Of a DNA stretch of 64,000 nt, positions 13,150 to 25,603 are shown one piece after another. Each line of letters opens with the position of its first letter. The first letter of the stretch is position 1. A program made the translations under genes and the position numbers. Below the pieces are notes generated by a model, which was not told the DNA's origin, ran no database searches, and was given only the letters and a program-made list of their open reading frames with translations. The stretch is from Megachile rotundata (lineage: Eukaryota > Arthropoda > Insecta > Hymenoptera > Megachilidae), in contig NC_134985.1 of assembly GCF_050947335.1 (NCBI RefSeq), positions 20,141,190 through 20,205,189 on the forward strand. Reading direction: 5' to 3'.

Positions 13150-14125
13150 ATTCAAAAAATTTAATGTTCTAAAATAATTGTCAGTTCCAAAATAATATTG
13201 TGAACTCAAAAAATTTAATGTTCTAAAATAACTGTCAGTTCTAAAATAATATTGTGAATTTAAAAATTTTAATGTTGTAAAATAATTGTCAGTTCTAAAA
13301 TAATATTGTGAATTACAAAATTTTAATGTTCTAAAATAATTGTCAGTTCTAAAATAATGTTCTAAACTAATTGTCAGTTCTAAAATAATATTGTGAACTT
13401 AAAAATGTAATGTTCTAAAATAATTGTCAGTTCTAAAATAATATTGTGAATTTAAAAATTTTAATGTTCTAAAATAATTGTCAGTTCTAAAATAATGTTG
13501 TAAATTAAAAAATTTAATGTTCTAAACTAATTGTCAGTTCTAAAATAATATTGTGAATTACAAAATTTTAATGTTCTAAAATAATTGTCAGTTCCAAAAT
13601 AATATTGTGAACTCAAAAAATTTAATGTTCTAAAATAACTGTCAGTTCTAAAATAATATTGTGAACTTAAAAATTTTAATGTTCTAAAATAATTGTCAGT
13701 TCTAAAATAATATTGTGAACTTAAAAATTTTAATGTTCTAAAATAATTGTCAGTTCTAAAGTAATATTGTGAATTAAAAAATTTTAATGTTCTAAACTAA
13801 TTGTCAGTTCTAAAATAATATTGTGAATTACAAAATTTTAATGTTCTAAAATAATTGTCAGTTCTAAAATAATGTTGTAAATTAAAAAATTTAATGTTCT
13901 AAACTAATTGTCAGTTCTAAAATAATATTGTGAACTTAAAAATTTTAATGTTCTAAAATAATTGTCAGTTCTAAAATAATATTGTGAATTACAAAATTTT
14001 AATGTTCTAAAATAATTGTCAGTTCTAAAATAATGTTCTAAACTAATTGTCAGTTCTAAAATAATATTGTGAACTTAAAAATTTTAATGTTGTAAAATAA
14101 TAGTCAGTTCCAAAATAATACTGTA
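13150..14125. repeat. AT-rich 54 bp tandem array
   Basis: Unit of about 54 bp made from an 18 bp word TTCTAAAATAATTGTCAG and a 36 bp word starting TTCTAAAATAATATTGTGAA and ending in TTTTAATG. About 17 units, some with the second word shortened. Both words start with TTCTAAAATAAT, so the unit itself is an internal duplication. Confidence 0.95.
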
Positions 14126-15489
14126 AATTCAAGAACTGTAAAACTCTACAATTCCAGAATTGTAAAGCCCTTCCAAAGAAGAATATAACCGTTCGTACAA
14201 CCCTCACCGAGGGTTAGCCATCAATTCCTATTTCCGCTCCCTTTTACGCGAGTAGTCTCCGTAGAGCGTTCAACGTAATTTATACACCTACCACATGTGA
14301 AAACGTAGTCCTGAAAGTTTAACGCGCAATCTTTTAATGGTGCATCGTCGTCGATCATAGTCATCTTTGAAATTAACCGGCGAGACAACTCGTAAATGTT
14401 ATTTTATCGGTGAATAAGCAAAGCAGGATTCGATCGTGTAGGAAAATCGAGCAAGTGAACGGCAATGTCAATGATTCGTTGACTATTCTTGGATCTCTTC
14501 CACACGGTACTTTCGTGCACGGAATCGATAAAGGAGGTAACGTTTATTATTTCGCAAGCAACCCCTCCCGTGTGAACGCGCTCGACCCTCACAAATCGTA
14601 ATTGCCGGCCAACGAACAGGCATGTCTAGTTGGTCTATGAGATAGTTTGCCTCTGAGTCACTCCCCCGCGGTACGTTTAAACTTTGAACGCTTTCTGCGC
14701 GCCGTACAGCCGACACGTTACGCTTCGCAATAATTACGACTCTTGAATTAACAATTTTTCCATTCGAACTCGAATCGCTACGATTTATTCACCGGGCACT
14801 TCGACGATTCTGTTTCCTTTTTATCGTGCAACCGAAACACGGTTTTCAGCGAACGTTACGAATTCATTTTCTACACTTTCTTGGCTAACTAGCCGTTTTT
14901 CTTCGAGAAAGTTGTGCAAACTCATCTACGAAGATGGTAATCTTTGGAGGAGAGATTTAACGAGCCAGGTGAACAAGGAAGAACCTCGTAGCTCAATTGC
15001 TGCAATTTTTTAGAAATCCGCGGCACTGCACGTGATCTATAGATCAAACGTAGATCACACGAATTGCCTATACAGTTAGCCTCAAAACCCGCTATTATAC
15101 GGTAAACGAATAATACAAACGCCCGATAAACGAATCTTTGTGATCGCGGAAAACATGGTCACCTAGAAGCACGAATTGTCAACAAAGACTCAATTGTTTC
15201 GGTCAGGATGTATTACGAGGAGACAATATGGTGGTCCTGCGTGGTGGAAGATGATTAAGGTTTCTGTGTCGCTAAGCGAAACTACCGCAGGCAGTACCGC
15301 CATAAATACAAGACAAACGGGGCACTTGCCCCGTTGGGTCTCTTTTAAATTTAAAAATTTACTTCGCTATTTCGCTTTCAAATTTATGAACTATCGTATG
15401 TGGAATTATTAGAAGTTTCAGTCAAACTTAATTTCTAAACAATAATATTATATGTACACTTGTGTAATGATTTCATTATTACCTGAAGT
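14126..15489. other. Intergenic, no supported feature
   Basis: Moderately CpG-rich unique sequence. Opposed open frames of 60-78 codons only, with no domain seen. Confidence 0.45.
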
Positions 15490-15755
15490 TATTATAACCT
15501 CTAAATATTGTGCTAATAGTATAAATTTATAGTACAACTTCTAAACATTGTATTATTAGTATAAATTTATAGTATAACTTCTAAATATTGTACTAGTAAT
15601 ATAAATTTATAGTGTAACTTCTAAATATTGTATTAATAGTATAAATTTATAATATAACTTCTAAATATTGCACTAGTAGTATAAATTTATAGTATAACTT
15701 CTAAATATTGTACTAGTAGTATAAATTTATAGTATAACCTCCAAATATTGTACTA
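15490..15755. repeat. AT-rich 40 bp tandem array
   Basis: About six to seven copies of a 40 bp unit containing TATAAATTTATAGTATAACT and TCTAAATATTGTACTAGTAG. Confidence 0.93.
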
Positions 15756-16779
15756 ATGTATTCCATTCAAAAAAGCCATTAATTTTTAATAAAACATTAA
15801 TAGACTGAAATTTAAACAGCAAACAAAACATCTTGAATGCTATTCAATTTTTATAATGTAACTTTTTAAATTTATAATATATGATACACAGTCAATGTTA
15901 CCAATTGTAATAACCCTGTATACAGCAATATAAGAGTATATATCGATCGCAGGATCAGATGGAGTCCATTTTTGCAGCAGGATCAGCAGCCTCTAATGGC
16001 GGCTCTGTCACCATGCCTGCATCCCGGACGCGTGTAAGGAAGCGCATGTAATTAGAGAGCAGATTAACGTGTCGCAAGACGTATCTGAACAACAACAACA
16101 ACATGCACGTGTATCCCGTGCATATATATCGCGCTGAAATCGTAACGTGCAACACGAATCGTGAATCACTGGTTCAGCCGTTGAGCAAGAGGGAGTGCTC
16201 GCCACGAACGAACGCCGCGCCACGAATTAACGATAGATAATGCGAGAGATCGTATTATCACGATCCTTTGGGGACCCGACGGGGTTATCCGGGTTAATCG
16301 AAGAACCAGCCAGTGTAACGACGACGATTATTATTCGATCTGGCGAAATTCGCCTACGTATCGATCTTGAGGAGGCACTTTCGCGAACGGCGCCGCGTTC
16401 TAGCCCTTTAGAAGCCACTTATTATCCCGATTCTGTCCCGTCGTTTCTCAAGCAGTCTGACACGGTCATTAGACTATCTAGATTAGTCGCAACGTTTCAT
16501 TTTTCATTTATAGATTTAATGCAATCTGTCTTCGGGATTTGTTACTCGATCTTGTTTGAGTTCGTGTTCTCACGGGGCGAAGCGAATGTTACGTGGACTG
16601 CGGTTTAAACTTATGGAATCTGGGTTTTGAATGTTGGGAGTCTTTGAGTTCTAGGCATTGCAGGGTTGGAGATGGTAGACAAGTTATGGATTGAAGCATT
16701 TTAAATTGAATTTGAAATTTCGTGGGTTGCAAGCTTAAGAGATATTGCAGGAATCAAGTGTTCTCTTACATTTCCTAAG
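15756..16779. other. Intergenic, no supported gene
   Basis: A 122-codon plus-strand frame (16240-16608) and 63-71 codon minus-strand frames lie in a CpG-rich patch. They have no domain, and the frames on opposite strands overlap. The last 170 bp is degenerate word-like sequence leading into the next array. Confidence 0.4.
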
Positions 16780-17800
16780 TCCCCAATCTCCCAAGTTTCC
16801 AATCTCCCAAGTTCCTAATCTTCCAAATTCCCAATCTCCCAAGTCCCAAATCTCTCAAGTTCCCATCTCCCAAATTCCCAATCTTTCAAATTCCCAATCT
16901 CCCAAATTCCCAATTTCCCAAGTTCCAAATCTCCCAAGTCCCCATCTCTCAAGTTCCCATCTCCCAAATTCCCAATCTTCCAAATTTCCAATCTCCCAAA
17001 TTCCAAATCTCCCAAGTTTCCAATCTCCCAAGTTTCCAATCTCCCAAGTTTCCAATCTCCCAAGTTCCCATCTCCCAAATTCCCAATTTCCCAAGTTCCA
17101 AATCTCCCAAGTCCCCATCTCCCAAGTTCCCATCTCCCAAATTCCCAATCTTCCAAATTTCCAATCTCCCAAATTCCAAATCTCCCAAGTTTCCAATCTC
17201 CCAAGTTTCCAATCTCCCAAGTTCCCAATCTCCCAAATTCCCAATCTTCCAAATTCCCAATCTCCCAAATTCCCAATATCCCAAATTCCCAATCACCCAA
17301 ATTCCCAATCTCCCAAATTCCCAATCTCCCAAGTCCCAAACCTCCCAAGTTCCCATCCCCCAAATCCCCAATCTCCCAAGTTCCCATCTCCCAAGTCCCC
17401 AATCTCCCCAATTCCCAATCTCCCAAATTCCAACTCTCCCAAATTCCAACTCTCCCAAATTCCCAATCTCCCAAATTCCCAATCTCCCAAATTCCCAATT
17501 TCCCAAGTTCCAAATCTCCCAAGTCCCCATCTCCCAAGTTCCCATCTCCCAAATTCCCAATCTTCCAAATTTCCAATCTCCCAAATTCCAAATCTCCCAA
17601 GTTTCCAATCTCCCAAGTTTCCAATCTCCCAAGTTCCCATCTCCCAAGTTCCCAATCTCCCAAGTCCCAATCTCCCAAATTCCCAATCTCCCAAATTCCC
17701 AATCTCCCAAATTCCCAATCTCCCAAGTTTCCAATCTCCCAAGTTCCAATCTCCCAAGTCCCCATCTCCCAAGTTCCCATCTCCCAAGTCCCCATCTTGA
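16780..17800 (-). repeat. G-rich 16 bp minisatellite, family C, copy 2 (inverted)
   Basis: The same 8+8 bp words as at 11.3 kb but reversed, so the C-rich strand is on plus (CCCAATCTCCCAAATT). Four CCC runs spaced by five bases recur (for example 17462-17488), putting potential G-quadruplexes on the minus strand. An internal block of about 200 bp (around 16.9-17.2 kb) recurs near 17.5-17.65 kb, suggesting a higher-order duplication. A 351-codon plus frame and a 326-codon minus frame run through it; since 16 is 1 modulo 3, every frame reads the same 16-residue repeat. Confidence 0.95.
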
Positions 17801-19865
17801 TTCGTCCCTGCAGCGTTTCAAACGAAGTACCTGTAGTTCAAAGCCCAAGTATAAAATCAAGTTAATTTCCTCCGTAAAAAATCCAGTAAACTTCCTCCGT
17901 GTAAATTTGAAATCCTCGTAGACCACAAGACGCGAAGAAACCCCGTAACGCGATCTTCCACTCTCCCTTTCAGACTTGAATTAAGAAGCGAACAACTTCT
18001 CGCCGATGAAACTTCGTTCAGGCTAGAGAGAAGAGAAGCGTAGTATAATGAGAATAGCGCTACTTAACGGTTTATAGCCTTGTAAAAATTTGACGTTCCG
18101 CGGATTTACGATAGCAGCCTCGAGTACTGAATTATAGCCACCTCATACCCGCGCCCGGGCATTTGCAAACCCGTCGTACCGCACGTTACACGCCGGGCAG
18201 GTTTTGCACGTTACACTTTATATCCTGAACGCATGCCACGACAGGTAGTTACACGGTCAGCGTAAGGTTACACTGGAAATAACGATGAAACATTCAACGG
18301 GCAACCCTCTTAACAATTAGCACGTACCGTTGATCACGATCATGGACTCCCATAAATACGCTTCGGAACGCTCGGTAATGAAATGACGCTTTTACAACGC
18401 TTTGTTAACGCGATTGCATTCCTTGCTAGGTGTGCAATATCAATCCTTTTTCGTTGGGAGTTTCGTTTCAAGGGTTTGGAGGGTCCTGAGTTTCAAGGTT
18501 AAAGTCTTGAAGATTTAGAAATTCTTTGCAATGGAAATTCCTGAAGGCTTCCTCCATCTTGTGGTACCGAGCGTTTCAAATTTGAAGTACCCTAAAGAGT
18601 ATGAAGCTAAAGCTTCAAAGAAGAGGAAGGAAACATTAAGAAATGTTAATGAATTTATTTTTAGCCGAACATAAATCGCGTAGTAAATTATCGAAGAAAG
18701 ATGGATAAGTTTGAAGATGGTTCGCAAATTACTTGTTCCATCAAGCGGTGTCGAACGATAAGCTGGCCCATCGTGTGTCGAAGAGTCGGCGACGCGTCTT
18801 TTTCGACAGGGAATCGGCGATATTTCGCCAAGGATGCACTTAAACTGCGGCCAGCCACGTTTCGCTCGTTTTTTACAGCCGGCACTCTACGTCGAAGCAA
18901 CATTTACGGCGCGTCTTTTTGTTGCTCGACGACGATACAGTCGGCGACGGTGAACTGCATATACCCTTCGCCGTGCGTTCAAAGCCTCCTCGAGTCTTTG
19001 TCCTGTTGCTCGCGCGGCCATTTTCATTCTCTTCGCTTTCTTTTCGGTGAATACCTACCAGCGGCGAAGTAGACGCGCGTTCGGTGTATGGTCGAAGTCG
19101 AGAACGATATGCCAAAACGAAGAGAAGAAACGAGGCGAAAGAGGGACGAGCCGGGAGAGAGGAGGTGGAGTAGAAGGAAGAACGAGAAGAAGAACGCGAG
19201 AAAGAAGGTAAAGAGAAACGGGCAGAAAAGACACACGGCCGATGAGTCATCGTAAAAAGAGGAAAGCCGGTGGTCGACTACTCTGATTCGAACGATCGTG
19301 CCTCGGCGTTTTCTGCAGCTTTTTGCCATCGACATATACCGTTTCTTTCGTCATTTTAATACGTGCTACACCGTCGCAACGGTCGATGTCCCGGTAACGC
19401 GGAAAACGAAAACCCCGACGAACGATGGATGTGGTCAGTGACAAGCACGACCGAGCTCTCTGATTGACGATCGGCCACTGCTTTGATCTCCGTGCACAGG
19501 AAAATCTATGTGCTTACCAGTGGCGTAGCCATTTTTCTTTGCTACCCTTGCGGGTATTGTGGGATACCGTAATGGCTGCGTAGGGAATGGAGGATCGAAC
19601 ACTTGTTGATATTTGGGTAGTAGATTTACCCGGTATCAGATTTAGAATTTTGTCAAGTTGGGATTTATGGATTTAAAGTGATAGAAATTTGAGAATTTGA
19701 AGTGGTTCGCAATACTTGGAGACCAAATCTTCAAATTTCATAATTTTGCAAATTCTGAAACTCGTAAATTGTCAATATTCATATTCCAAACTTCTTTAAG
19801 GTTCGAGATTCACGAATCTGAAATTCCTATCTCCAAAATCAACATTTCCTAAGAACCCATCTTCC
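17801..19865. other. Intergenic, CpG-rich middle part
   Basis: At 18.7-19.45 kb the sequence is CpG-rich with overlapping frames up to 125 codons on both strands. It could be promoter or untranslated sequence of an unseen gene, but no exon can be supported. A CAGTGGCGTAGCC stretch at 19518-19530 resembles a hAT-type transposon end, without a matching partner. From 19.64 kb the sequence is degenerate word-like flank. Confidence 0.4.
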
Positions 19866-20695
19866 AAGTCTTCAATCTTCCAAGTCCCTATCTTCCAAGT
19901 TTCCATCTTCCAAGTCCCCATCTCTCAAATTCCCAATGTCCCAAGTCTCCAATCTCCCAAGTCCCCATCTCCTAAATTCCCAATCTCCCAAGTCCCCATC
20001 TCTCAAATTCCCAATCTCCCAAATTTCCAATCTCTCAAATTCCCAATCTCTCAAGTCCCCAATCTCCCAAATTCCCAATCTCCCAAGTCCCCATCTCCCA
20101 AATTCCCAATCTTCCAAATTCCCATCTTCCAAGTTCCCATCTCCCAAGTCCCCATCTTCCAAGTCCCCATCTCCCAAATTCCCAATCTCCCAAATTCCCA
20201 ATCTCTCAAATTTCCAATCTCTCAAGTCCCCAATCTCCCAAATTCCCAATCTCCCAAGTCCCCATCTCCCAAATTCCCAATCTTCCAAATTCCCATCTTC
20301 CAAGTTCCCATCTCCTAAGTCCCCATCTTCCGAGTCCCCATCTCCCAAATTCCCAATCTCCCAAATTCCCAATCTCTCAAAGTCCCAATCTCCCAAGTCC
20401 CCAATCTCCCAAGTCCCCAATCTCCCAAGTCCCCATCTCCCAAATCCCCATCTCCCAAGTCCCCATCTCCCAAGTCCCCATCTCCCAAATTCCCAATCTC
20501 CCAAATTCCCAATCTCCCAAATTCCCAATCTCTCAAAGTCCCAATCTCCCAAGTCCCCATCTCCCAAGTCCCCATCTCCCAAGTCCCCATCTCCCAAATC
20601 CCCAATCTCCCAAGTCCCCATCTCCCAAGTCCCCATCTCCCAAGTCCCCATCTCCCAAGTCCCCATCTCCCAAATCCCCATCGCCCAAATCCCCA
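19866..20695 (-). repeat. G-rich 16 bp minisatellite, family C, copy 3 (inverted)
   Basis: C-rich on plus, made of CCCAATCTCCCAAATT and CCCATCTCCCAAGT words. An internal block of roughly 190 bp repeats almost exactly (around 19.97-20.17 and 20.16-20.36 kb), showing a higher-order period. The last 150 bp is nearly homogeneous 14-mer CCCATCTCCCAAGT. Confidence 0.95.
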
Positions 20696-22989
20696 CATTC
20701 CTAATAAATTGAAAAGCTACCAAAGTTATCCTGTTCCCCACATGCATACGCCAATGGTAGCCTCGCGTTAGTCTCCTATCCCCCAATTTTTCTACGTATC
20801 TCATCTTTACGGGATTACCGAGATCGCGAGATGGATTATCCTATGCTTGGTCATCCTTCTTCGCCAGGAATGTAGGCTAGCGTCCTGTACGCGCGAGGAC
20901 ACGCGTCTGACAATCCTAACAGACGATTACCGTTACAGATGTGGAAGGATGCTGATCATCTACGAATGAGATCACTGGATAATTGCTTCGCTGTTCTCGT
21001 GTGTATGCAATACGTGTTGAAAATACGAAGAATTTGAACAGTGTTTTCAGATATCCTTTTATTAATTGGTCTAAGACGATTGAAATACAAGATATACAAG
21101 GTTTGAAGAACATCTTTGAATCGCAAAGTTCATAAATATTCTTGAATTCAAAAGCCCCATTGACAACGTGTTTTCTCGTTGCGTAACCACCACGAAGATC
21201 CAAGGACACGGGTTAACCCGTTTCAGTTGCCTGCTCTTGATGGATCTCTTCTGGGCCGATCACAAACGTGTCTCAGACAAGTCTCGCTAACGTTTGGATA
21301 ACTTTGAACGACTGAAACCTTGCGCAACGGATGCTGGGATAAATGGAACGTAATGTTTGCTTAGAATTTGTTACGAATGACTGCTCGCGTGTAGAGACTG
21401 TTCCATTATTTGGGAAGTACAAAAGCTAGGGGATGATTGTTGCGATTGATTGACACGTTAATTATCGTCTCTCTTAGTCGCCGCTACAAAGTTGGACAAA
21501 CGTAACATAACCTGAAATGTACTATAACAATTTTAGTTACAAGTACTATAACAATTTGAGGTAACAAATTGTTTACTGCAAAATTTATTCGTTGATGAAG
21601 TTTAAAGATTTAATCTTCAATACTGCAATCTACATAAATCCTGAAATAAGTCCTTGAAACCTGAAATTATGTTACAATAATTCATAAATAATCTGAGGTC
21701 ATCGGAGAACAAATTTTTAATTTCAATTATTTCCTCCATTATCGTCGTTCGATATCGCCATGGAGAGGTATTAAGCGCTTCGAAAGAACAATGTGGGTCA
21801 TTACAGCTCCACCCTGCTACTCCAGACTAATTGATACCTCTCACAATAATTAATTTACGATCAGAATCGAAATCGATTTAACGTTCCCAGGGATAATGAA
21901 CCCTAAAACATATTCCGCAACAATGAAACACCCTGTACCGAAGAAACACGCAGACACTTTCTTAGCCGCGAGTTTAAAACCGTACCGGGTCGTAAAAGAG
22001 TTGCCACGAGCGTATTTGTTATAATAATCAATGCAAACGGGCAGACAGTACGGCCGAGGTGAAAAAAGAAAGAAAGACGAGGATGCGGGAGATCGTTGCT
22101 CCAGCAGCTCACCTTGAAAGAAGTCACCGTCGGTTTTTTCAATTCGCACCTCCCGGAATATCGACGGGGGCGTAGCTCGAAAAGTTTCGCGTGGGTAAGA
22201 AAATCCGTAACGGTGGCGCAACAGGGCGAAATTTAATGTCTTCGTTCTTTGCCACGCCTTATTCGCAACTTGGCTCCTTTTTTAAACGAACTACGAACGT
22301 AAATGAGAATTATGTGAGAGATTACCGTATGAGAATTATTACCATATGAGAACTCAAGAATATAATTGTTTAAAAATATTAAATCAACATACACAAGTTT
22401 CCCTGTAAAGTAGAATCATTACTTAGGGCAGTTTTTAAGTGTAACATCAAACATTTATCAAGTTGATCACCACACTGAAAACTGATAGTAATCAGACACA
22501 ACAGATTATTAAGAACGAGGATAATCTTCCAAGTCCATCTTTTCTGTATATCATTAAGATTTTGTAATGGAGTATCTTCTTACGGTGAAACTTTCTGACC
22601 AACGGGGGTTGCTGCCTGATAAAGATATAACGTAACGACCGATTATGGCATTGCTCGTGGGTGCGATTATATTACACGCGACGCGGCCACGAATTCATTT
22701 TGTTTCGCTGTCGAGGCTTATAAGGAGTTGTCGAAAACAATCTGAATCGCGACTCACGATTTCGCATTAATAATTCAAACGTTCTCGTTCGTGTAACGTA
22801 TGGTAAATTATGAAATGTACCCATGCATGTTTCTTGTGACACACTTAACTAAATCTGGATATTTGGAATTTTATTAGAAATTTATACATTTGCAATTTTA
22901 GGATTTTATTGATTTGGAGAATTAGGAATTTGTAACTTTAGGAATTGGAGTTTTAAGAAATTCGGAAATTGGATTATTTTATTTAATTT
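20696..22989. other. Intergenic, no supported feature
   Basis: Unique sequence with opposed short frames (up to 123 codons at 21850-22221, minus). The last 130 bp is degenerate TTAGGAATTTG-like sequence ahead of the next array. Confidence 0.45.
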
Positions 22990-23665
22990 ACTGAAATAAT
23001 GAAATCAATAATTTGTAGAAAGAATGAAATCAATAATTTTTAGAAATAATGAAATCAATAATTTTTAGAAATAATGAAATTAATCATATTTGAGAAATAA
23101 TGAAATCAATAATTTTTAGAAACAATAAAGTCAATAATTTTTAGAAATAATGCAATCAATAATTTTTAGAAATAATGAAATCAATCATATTTGAGGAACA
23201 ATGAAATCAATAATTTTTAGAAACAATGAAATCAATAATTTTTAGAAACAATAACATCAATAATTTTTAGAAATAATGCAATAAATAATTTTTAGAAATA
23301 ATGAAATCAATAATTTTTAGAAATAATGCAATCAATAATTTTTAGAAATAATGCAATCAATAATTTTGAAAAATAATGAAATCAATAATTTTTAGAAACA
23401 ATAAAATCAATAATTTTTAGAAACAATAACATCAATAATTTTTAGAAACAATAAAATCAATAATTTTTAGAAATAATGAAATCAATCATATTTGAGAAAT
23501 AATGAAATCAATAATTTTTAGAAACAATAAAATCAATAATTTTTAGAAACAATAAAATCAATAATTTTTAGAAATAATGCAATCAATAATTTTCAGAAAT
23601 AATGAAATCAATCATATTTGAGAAATAATGAAATCAATAATTTTTAGAAATAATGAAATAATTTT
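22990..23665. repeat. AT-rich 25 bp tandem array
   Basis: About 27 copies of a 25 bp unit with AATAATGAAATCAATAATTT as its core, and a variant (ATCATATTTGAG) that recurs every few copies, which suggests higher-order units. Confidence 0.95.
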
Positions 23666-24712
23666 TGCTGGTGCTATAATTATGTATTATGTTTGCCCTG
23701 CTATTTGATAAAGAAATGCCATCGCGAGTCTTCCGAGCACGTAGAGTCATGACGCATGTCACCCCTATGCCACCATGAACCTAACCTACCCATGAAAGTA
23801 TTCTCGACACACGATATGCCATCCTGTGCGACCGTCAGCACACATCTACACGTATGATTATAATAAACGATTGAGTCATACAGCTCCCAAGTGCCGTTAA
23901 TTACAGTATCGAGATAAAATTTGCAAAAGCCGCGGATATCGTCAGCAAAATTAAGCGACGACAAGTTTTCTTCGAGTCTAATTACGGGTTCACGGCATAT
24001 CGATGGCAAGGAACACAAAGACTAAATTAACTCGGAGCGGATGTGAGCCTCTCCATAATCGAACTTAGACAATAGGCATGACTACCACGCTCATCGACAC
24101 GAGGAGCGTAGTAAAATATGCGGATATTTCTTCGAATAGGAGCCTAGCCCCGGAGGATCTTGCACCGCATCGTATTTTCAATGGAACGGAGAAAGTGAAT
24201 ATCGTGCAAGGGAATTCTGAATCAAATCTGACTTGATAATACAATTCTTTGTAAGTCTTGAATCCCACAGTATCCTTTACTGCTTTTAGAATTAAATTCT
24301 TAATAGTGGTTATAAATTTTTAACAAAGTGTGTGGAATACATTGATGAATCATCTTTTCATCTGTGACTAATATGAATAAGAAATTATGACTTTCAATGA
24401 TGACTCTCAAGGAAGTGGCTTGAAAGAGTCACACCAGTATCAGTGTAACCTCTGATGAAGCTATCTGCAATGGCTTACACCAGAAAGCCTCTAAACCTGC
24501 TTGAAAAAGAAATTTATGCAAAAGACTGCCACAAGAAAAATTAATTTTGTTGCACCCCTTCTGAACCTAGTATTTGCAATAGGCAATGTGACATATTTAA
24601 TGTAGATCGCAATATGAATTCCTCATCGACTGCATCTATCACGTCAGACACAAACTGCACGAACTAAATGAATTCGACAGAGCGATGAAAGAGTATTGTT
24701 TAATGCTCTTAT
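23666..24712. other. Intergenic, no supported feature
   Basis: A 105-codon minus-strand frame (23701-24018) has no recognisable domain. Nothing else is seen. Confidence 0.45.
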
Positions 24713-25515
24713 AACGCGAGGGAATTCTAACGCGTGACGATATAACGCGAGGGAATTCTAACGCGTAGCAATTCTAACGCGTGGCGATATAACGCGAGGA
24801 GATACTAATGCGTAGAAATTCTAACGCGTGGCGATATAACGCGACGGAATTCTAACGCGTAGCGATTCTAACGCGTGGCGATATAACGCGATGGGATTCT
24901 AACGCTTGGCGATATAACGCAAGGAGATACTAATGCGTAGAAATTCTCACGCGTGGCGATATAACGCGAGGGAATTCTAACGCGTAGCGATTCTAACGCG
25001 TGGCGATATAACGCGAAGGGATTCTAACGCTTGGCGATATAACGCAAGGAAATACTAATGCGTAGAAATTGTAACGCGTGGCGATATAACGCGAGGGAAT
25101 TCTAACGCGTAACGATTCTAACGCGTGGCGATATAACGCGAAGGGATTCTAACGCGTGGCGATATAACGCAAGGAGATACTAATGCGTAGAAATTCTCAC
25201 GCGTGGCGATATAACGCGAGGGAATTCTAACGCGTAGCGATTCTAACGCGTGGCGATATAACGCGAAGGGATTCTAACGCGTGGCGATATAACGCAAGGA
25301 GATACTAATGCGTAGAAATTCTAACGCATGGCGATATAACGCGAGGGAATTCTAACGCGTAGCAATTCTAACGCGTGACGATATAACGCGACGGAATTCT
25401 AACGCGTAACAAATCTAACGCTTGGCGATATAACGCCAGGAGATACTAATGCATAGAAATTCTAACGCGTGGCGATATAACGCGAGGGAATTCTAACGCG
25501 TGGCAATTAACGCGA
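24713..25515 (+). repeat. CpG-rich minisatellite, family B, copy 1
   Basis: Array with a 31 bp core unit made of TAACGCGTGGCGATA and TAACGCGAGGGAATTC, with an optional third word TAACGCGTAGCAATTC. About four words form larger units of roughly 120 bp that recur (ending with the AGATACTAATGCGTAGAAATT word). The ACGCGT core is shared with family A. Confidence 0.95.
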
Positions 25516-25518
25516 GAT

Positions 25519-25603
25519 GCACTGCGTAGGCGTAATAACTCGTGTCCTCAAAGTACTTAAATTGTATTTAAGACAACGTAATCATCAAGGTTCGCCGACA
25601 TCG
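25519..25603 (+). repeat. Shared 3' flank of family B array, copy 1
   Basis: About 85 bp of non-tandem sequence following the array that reappears, with only a few differences, after the third family B array at 29779-29861. It includes a perfect 7 bp hairpin CTTAAAT-TGT-ATTTAAG at 25556-25572. Array and flank therefore seem to have moved or duplicated together. Confidence 0.9.

Noticed and set aside
16240..16608. 122-codon plus-strand frame
   Set aside because: No recognisable domain, opposed by other frames and flanked by array decay sequence.
16815..17926. Long Trp/Gly/Glu-rich frames (up to 326 codons) on the minus strand
   Set aside because: These are frame-independent products of the 16 bp array and recur at every family C array in both orientations.
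19518..19530. CAGTGGCGTAGCC, similar to hAT transposon ends
   Set aside because: No matching inverted end or target duplication found nearby, so not called as an element.
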